Positions 16,932-20,521 of a stretch of DNA of 20,521 nt are shown here, piece after piece. The position numbers and the translations under genes are program-made. Origin of the DNA: DATEJJ01 sp039649115 (lineage in GTDB: Bacteria > Actinomycetota > Actinomycetes > Mycobacteriales > Micromonosporaceae). Each line of letters opens with the position of its first letter. Position 1 is the stretch's first letter. Where the stretch lies: contig JBBWZQ010000075.1 of assembly GCA_039649115.1 (NCBI GenBank), forward strand, positions 1-20,521, written 5' to 3'. Under the pieces are notes generated by a model. The model did not search any database and was not told where the DNA came from. It saw nothing but the letters and a program-made list of their open reading frames with translations.

Positions 16932-17362
16932 GTTCGCCTCCGCCGCGAGTCGAGCCAGACCTGCAGTATCTCTACCGCAGCCGCCTGGTCGACCACCGCT
17001 CTCTGGCGCCGTCCCCGGACGCCTCGCTCGGACAGCCTACGGGAGGCGACGACCGTCGACATCCTTTCATCTGAGAGGTGGATAGGCACCGGCGCGATGA
17101 CCTGCGCCAATGACTCAACGTACTTGCGTGTATCCAGGGCTGCGGGGCCCTCCCGGCCCGCGAGATTGACCGGCAGCCCCACGATGACCTCGATCGCCCC
17201 GTGCTCCCGCACCAGTCCGGCGAGCCGGGACAGGTCGCCCTGGCCCCGGGCGAGCGTCACCAAGGGTGTCGCCAGGATGCCGTCCGGGTCGGAGACGGCC
17301 ACCCCGATCCGTACCTTGCCGACGTCGATCCCCAGCCGGGCACCCCGGTCGGCTGCGCTCAC
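16928..17362 (-). CDS. ruvX: Putative pre-16S rRNA nuclease / Holliday junction resolvase-like RuvX (YqgF)
   Basis: RNase H-fold nuclease; in E. coli it takes part in 16S rRNA 5' end maturation. 144 residues. Seen: GIDVGKVRIGVAVSDPDG with Asp13, VGLPVNLAGREGP (61-73), LSDERMSTVVA (96-106) with Glu99, and VDQAAAVEIL with Asp125, giving the acidic catalytic set of the family. The GTG start overlaps the alaS stop (GTGA), and the stop overlaps the mltG ATG. This alaS-ruvX-mltG coupling is widespread in Gram-positive bacteria. Biochemical role assigned by family only. Confidence 0.94.
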   Translation of the reverse strand: MSAADRGARLGIDVGKVRIGVAVSDPDGILATPLVTLARGQGDLSRLAGLVREHGAIEVIVGLPVNLAGREGPAALDTRKYVESLAQVIAPVPIHLSDERMSTVVASRRLSERGVRGRRQRAVVDQAAAVEILQVWLDSRRRRT

Positions 17363-20040
17363 CTGGCGGCGATCGACTTCTCGATCGCGCTGAGCAGGTT
17401 GGGCGCCTCCTGCGCCGGTACCCCGCCGCCCTGGGCCAGCTCGGCGCTGCCGCCGCCGCGGCCGGACAGCGCGGCCTTGACCAGGTCCGCCGCGGACAGG
17501 CCGCGGTCGCGTGCGGCGCCGTTGACCGCGACGACGAGGGCGGCCTTGCCACCCGCCCGGGAGGCCACCGCCACCACGGCCGGACGCGACGCGGCGATCC
17601 GGCCCCGGACCTCTTGCGCGAGGGTACGGACATCGTTCGCCGACGTGCCCTCGGGAACCTCGGTCGCCACGTACGCCACGCCGTTCACGTCCCGCGCCGC
17701 GTCGGCCAGGCCGCCGGTGTTGGCCAGGACGAGCTGCGCGCGCAGCTTCTCCAGCTCCTTCTCGGACTCGCGCAGCGCCGCCACGGTCTGCTCCACCCGC
17801 TCCGCGACCTGCTCGCCGGGCACCCGGTACAGCTCCGCCAGGCGGGCCACGAGCAGGTGCTCCTTCGCGAGGTAGTCGAAGGCGTCCATGCCGACCAGGG
17901 CCTCGACGCGGCGCACCCCGGCGCCGATCGACGACTCGTGCAGGATCTTCACCAGGCCCAGCTGGCCGGAGCGGGCCGCGTGGGTACCGCCGCAGAGCTC
18001 CCGCGCGTAGTCGCCCACCTCCACGACGCGCACCTCGTCGCCGTACTTCTCGCCGAACAGCGCCATGGCACCGAGCCGCCGGGCCTCCTCCTGCGAGGTG
18101 ACGAACGCGTGTACCTCCAGGTCGCTGATGGTCACCTCGTTGACCTGCTGCTCCACGTCGCGCAGCACGCTGGGCGGCACCGGCTGCGGGGTGTTGAAGT
18201 CGAAGCGCAGCCGGCCGGGCGCGTTGAGCGAACCGGCCTGGGTCGCCGACTCCCCGAGGAAGTTGCGCATGGTCTGGTGCACCAGGTGGGTCGCGGTGTG
18301 CGCGCGGGAGATCGCCCGCCGCCGCCGTACGTCGATCTCGGCCAGGGCCTCCTCGCCGACCTTCACCTCACCCCGGCTGACCCGCGCCCGGTGCACGATC
18401 AGCCCGGGTACCGGCTGCTGGACGTCGAGCACCTCCAGCGCGCCGCGGCCGGTGACGATGGTGCCCGTGTCCGGCTGCTGGCCACCGCCCTCCGCGTAGA
18501 ACGGCGTGGTGTCCAGGACCAGCTCCACCACGTCGCCCTCGCCGGCCTCGACCAGCCCGCTGCCGCCACCACCGAGCAGGGCCCGCACCCGCGACTCGCG
18601 CGAGATCTCGTGGTACCCGGTGAACTCGGTCCGGCCGCCCTCCTCCAGCACGGTCCGGTAGGCCGACAGGTCGATGTGGCCGGTCTTGCGTGCCTGGGCG
18701 TCGGCCTTGGCCCGCCGCCGCTGCTCGGTCATCAGCCGCTGGAAGCCCTCCTGGTCCACCGCCAGGCCCTGCTCCGCGGCGGTCTCCAGGGTCAGGTCGA
18801 TCGGGAAGCCGTACGTGTCGTGCAACTGGAACACCTTCATGGCAGGTAGGACGGTCCCCCCGCTCTTCTTGGTGTCCGCGACCGCCAGGTCCAGGATCGT
18901 GGTGCCCTGGCGCAACGTGGAGAGGAACGCCTCCTCCTCGCCGTACGCGTACTGGGAGATGCGCTCGAAGTCGTCGGCCAGCTCCGGGTACGAGGGTGCC
19001 ATGCAGTCCCGGGCCACCGGCAGCAGCTCCGGCATCGCCGGCTCCTGCCAGCCCAGCAGCCGCATCGCCCGTACCGCCCGGCGCAGGATGCGGCGCAGCA
19101 CGTAGCCGCGGCCCTCGTTGGCCGGGGTGACCCCGTCACCAATCAGCATCAGCGAGCTGCGCACGTGGTCGGCGATCACCCGCAGGCGTACATCGTCGGG
19201 GTGCGACTGGTTCGCCGCGTGGCCCGAGCGGGCGCCGTATACCTTCCCGGTCAGCTGCGCCGCCCGGTCCAGGATCGGCTTGACCTCGTCGATCTCGTAC
19301 AGGTTGTCGACGCCCTGCAGGATCGAGGCCATCCGCTCCAGGCCCATGCCCGTGTCGATGTTCTTGGACGGCAGCTCGCCGACGATCCGGAAGTCCTCCT
19401 TGCTCCGCACGTCGGTGATCTCGTACTGCATGAAGACGAGGTTCCAGAACTCCAGATAGCGGTCCTCGTCGGCCTCGGGACCACCCTCCATGCCGTACGC
19501 GGGGCCGCGGTCGAAGTACAGCTCCGAGCAGGGGCCGGCCGGGCCGGGGATACCCATGCTCCAGTAGTTGTCCTTCTTGCCGCGACGCACGATCCGTTCG
19601 GCGGGCAGGCCGGTCTCCCGCCAGATGTCGATGGCGTCGTCGTCGTCGAGGTACACGGTGACCCAGATGCGCTCCGGGTCGAGGCCGAAGCCCCCAGCGG
19701 CGACCGGCTTGGTGGACAGCTCCCAGGCCAGCGGGATGGCCCGCTCCTTGAAGTAGTCGCCGAAGGAGAAGTTGCCGTTCATCTGGAAGAAGGTGCCGTG
19801 CCGGCTGGTCTTGCCGACCTCGTCGATGTCGGGCGTACGGATGCACTTCTGGACGCTCGCCGCGCGCGGGTACGGCGCGGGCAGCTGGCCCAGGAAGTAC
19901 GGCACGAACTGCACCATCCCCGCGTTGATGAACAGCAGGTTGGGGTCGTTGATGGCTGGCAGCGGAGCGCTGGGCACCGGCGTGTGCCCGTTCGCCTCGA
20001 AGTGGGCAAGGAACCGGCGCTTGATCTCCGCAGTTCTCAT
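17359..20040 (-). CDS. alaS: Alanine-tRNA ligase
   Basis: Charges tRNA(Ala) and edits mischarged Ser and Gly. 893 residues. Seen: an N-terminal class II catalytic core (LLFINAGMVQFVPYFLG, KCIRTPDIDEVGKTSRHGTFFQMNGNFSFGDYFK in positions 66-98, GPAGPCSELYFDRG), the tRNA-recognition domain, an editing domain with predicted zinc ligands His581 and His585 (AHTATH) and Cys683 and His687 (CGGTH), a helical linker, and a C-terminal Gly-rich C-Ala domain (SGRGGGSAELAQGGG). The ATG overlaps the stop of the upstream small gene, whose last codons contain its GGAAGG ribosome site. Probable lead function of the alaS-ruvX-mltG-aroE block. Confidence 0.98.
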   Translation of the reverse strand: MRTAEIKRRFLAHFEANGHTPVPSAPLPAINDPNLLFINAGMVQFVPYFLGQLPAPYPRAASVQKCIRTPDIDEVGKTSRHGTFFQMNGNFSFGDYFKERAIPLAWELSTKPVAAGGFGLDPERIWVTVYLDDDDAIDIWRETGLPAERIVRRGKKDNYWSMGIPGPAGPCSELYFDRGPAYGMEGGPEADEDRYLEFWNLVFMQYEITDVRSKEDFRIVGELPSKNIDTGMGLERMASILQGVDNLYEIDEVKPILDRAAQLTGKVYGARSGHAANQSHPDDVRLRVIADHVRSSLMLIGDGVTPANEGRGYVLRRILRRAVRAMRLLGWQEPAMPELLPVARDCMAPSYPELADDFERISQYAYGEEEAFLSTLRQGTTILDLAVADTKKSGGTVLPAMKVFQLHDTYGFPIDLTLETAAEQGLAVDQEGFQRLMTEQRRRAKADAQARKTGHIDLSAYRTVLEEGGRTEFTGYHEISRESRVRALLGGGGSGLVEAGEGDVVELVLDTTPFYAEGGGQQPDTGTIVTGRGALEVLDVQQPVPGLIVHRARVSRGEVKVGEEALAEIDVRRRRAISRAHTATHLVHQTMRNFLGESATQAGSLNAPGRLRFDFNTPQPVPPSVLRDVEQQVNEVTISDLEVHAFVTSQEEARRLGAMALFGEKYGDEVRVVEVGDYARELCGGTHAARSGQLGLVKILHESSIGAGVRRVEALVGMDAFDYLAKEHLLVARLAELYRVPGEQVAERVEQTVAALRESEKELEKLRAQLVLANTGGLADAARDVNGVAYVATEVPEGTSANDVRTLAQEVRGRIAASRPAVVAVASRAGGKAALVVAVNGAARDRGLSAADLVKAALSGRGGGSAELAQGGGVPAQEAPNLLSAIEKSIAAR

Positions 20041-20327
20041 CGGCGGGGCTTACCTTCCTCGAACTCGTAGTCGTCGACGTCCAGCGAGAGGTCGTCGTCC
20101 AGCGCGATCCCCTCCGCGAACGCGGCGTGGATCTCGTCCTCGCGCTCGGCCATGCCCTCGCGGACATCCCCCACAAAGCTACGAACCGAACCGACGATGC
20201 CGCCAGCCGTATCCCGCGCCGCGGCGGCCAGGCCGCCCGGACTCAACGACTGCGCCCGCTTGGACACCGCGCGCACCACCAGCGCGCCGACCGCGAGACC
20301 GATACCCAACCACAGCACACGTTTCAT
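20037..20327 (-). CDS. Small membrane-anchored protein, DUF6167-like
   Basis: 96 residues of unknown function. Seen: one hydrophobic N-terminal helix (about 3-20, VLWLGIGLAVGALVVRAV), a basic patch (SKRAQ), a Gly/Ala/Ser-rich amphipathic middle that could form a coiled or membrane-lying helix, and a strongly acidic C-terminal tail (DEIHAAFAEG, DDDLSLDVDDYEFEE). The ATG has AGGGAG 6 bases upstream. It overlaps alaS by 4 bases and follows the DUF948-type gene by 52 bases, an arrangement I recall as conserved across actinobacteria next to alaS. The family name is from memory of that context and the protein's shape; no reaction can be proposed. Confidence 0.85.
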   Translation of the reverse strand: MKRVLWLGIGLAVGALVVRAVSKRAQSLSPGGLAAAARDTAGGIVGSVRSFVGDVREGMAEREDEIHAAFAEGIALDDDLSLDVDDYEFEEGKPRR

Positions 20328-20379
20328 GACCGCTCCCTACTCAAACCCGGCGTACCGCACCGATATGCCCGCTATCGGG

Positions 20380-20521
20380 TCACTGGCCGCGCCCCGCGGC
20401 CTTGCGCCGCGACTTGAGCTCGGCCCGTACCTGCTTCTCCTCGTCGGCGTGCCGGCGCGCGACGGTCGCCTTGCGCACCCCGTAGCCGAACGCCGCCACC
20501 TTCACCAGCGGGTTGGCCGTC
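20380..20521 (-). CDS. C-terminal end of a DUF948-type protein, 5' part beyond window edge
   Basis: Only the last 46 codons are present. The tail reads NPLVKVAAFGYGVRKATVA and then a very basic, charged end (RRHADEEKQVRAELKSRRKAAG). This NPL(V)KVAAF-YGVR form is what I recall at the C-terminus of actinobacterial DUF948 proteins, which begin with a membrane helix and lie just upstream of the small membrane gene and alaS. Function unknown; the call rests on the tail and the position. Confidence 0.7.
   Translation of the reverse strand, partial: TANPLVKVAAFGYGVRKATVARRHADEEKQVRAELKSRRKAAGRGQ

Overview
The window reads as a chromosomal core segment of a high-GC, mycelial-type actinobacterium. 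The grounds are strong G/C bias at third codon positions, many GTG starts, a BldD regulator with its c-di-GMP signature, and the order alaS-ruvX-mltG-aroE-aroC-aroK-aroB-aroQ-efp-nusB-bldD-pyrR-pyrB-pyrC-carA-carB-pyrD. That order is close to the one I know from Streptomyces and Micromonosporaceae. Protein style (EF-P loop, BldD, NusB) and the type of intergenic repeats make Micromonosporaceae my best guess, by inference only. I see no rRNA, tRNA, IS element, prophage, CRISPR array, defence or secondary-metabolite cluster.

Right half (20521 down to 9954, all on the minus strand): the end of a DUF948-type protein, a small membrane protein (DUF6167-like), alanyl-tRNA synthetase, the RuvX/YqgF nuclease, the MltG murein transglycosylase, then the shikimate genes aroE, aroC, aroK, aroB and aroQ, followed by efp and nusB. 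From the small membrane protein to aroE the genes overlap by 4 to 26 bases and look translationally coupled. The aroE-aroC, aroC-aroK and aroK-aroB gaps (190-230 bases) are instead filled with short repeats.

Centre: bldD is the only gene on the plus strand. It converges with nusB over a hairpin and is divergent from the pyr operon. The 225-base bldD/pyrR gap is the most information-rich part of the window. It holds a plausible bldD promoter with BldD-box-like sequence near the start point. In the opposite direction it holds a nearly textbook PyrR-binding stem-loop whose lower stem contains the pyrR Shine-Dalgarno sequence.

Left half (9170 down to 1, minus strand): pyrR-pyrB-pyrC-carA-carB-pyrD encode PyrR and the UMP pathway up to orotate. 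They are followed, with an 11-base overlap, by bioA of biotin synthesis, cut by the window edge. pyrE and pyrF are not in the window. bioA carries a TTA codon at position 9, the only in-frame TTA I found.

I did not find a new multi-gene system. The observations most worth following are regulatory and structural: the RBS-sequestering PyrR loop with a distal anti-SD segment, a 21-23 base tandem array that repeats the last codons and stop of aroE in all three frames, the TTA codon in bioA, and recurring palindromic motifs in coding and intergenic DNA.
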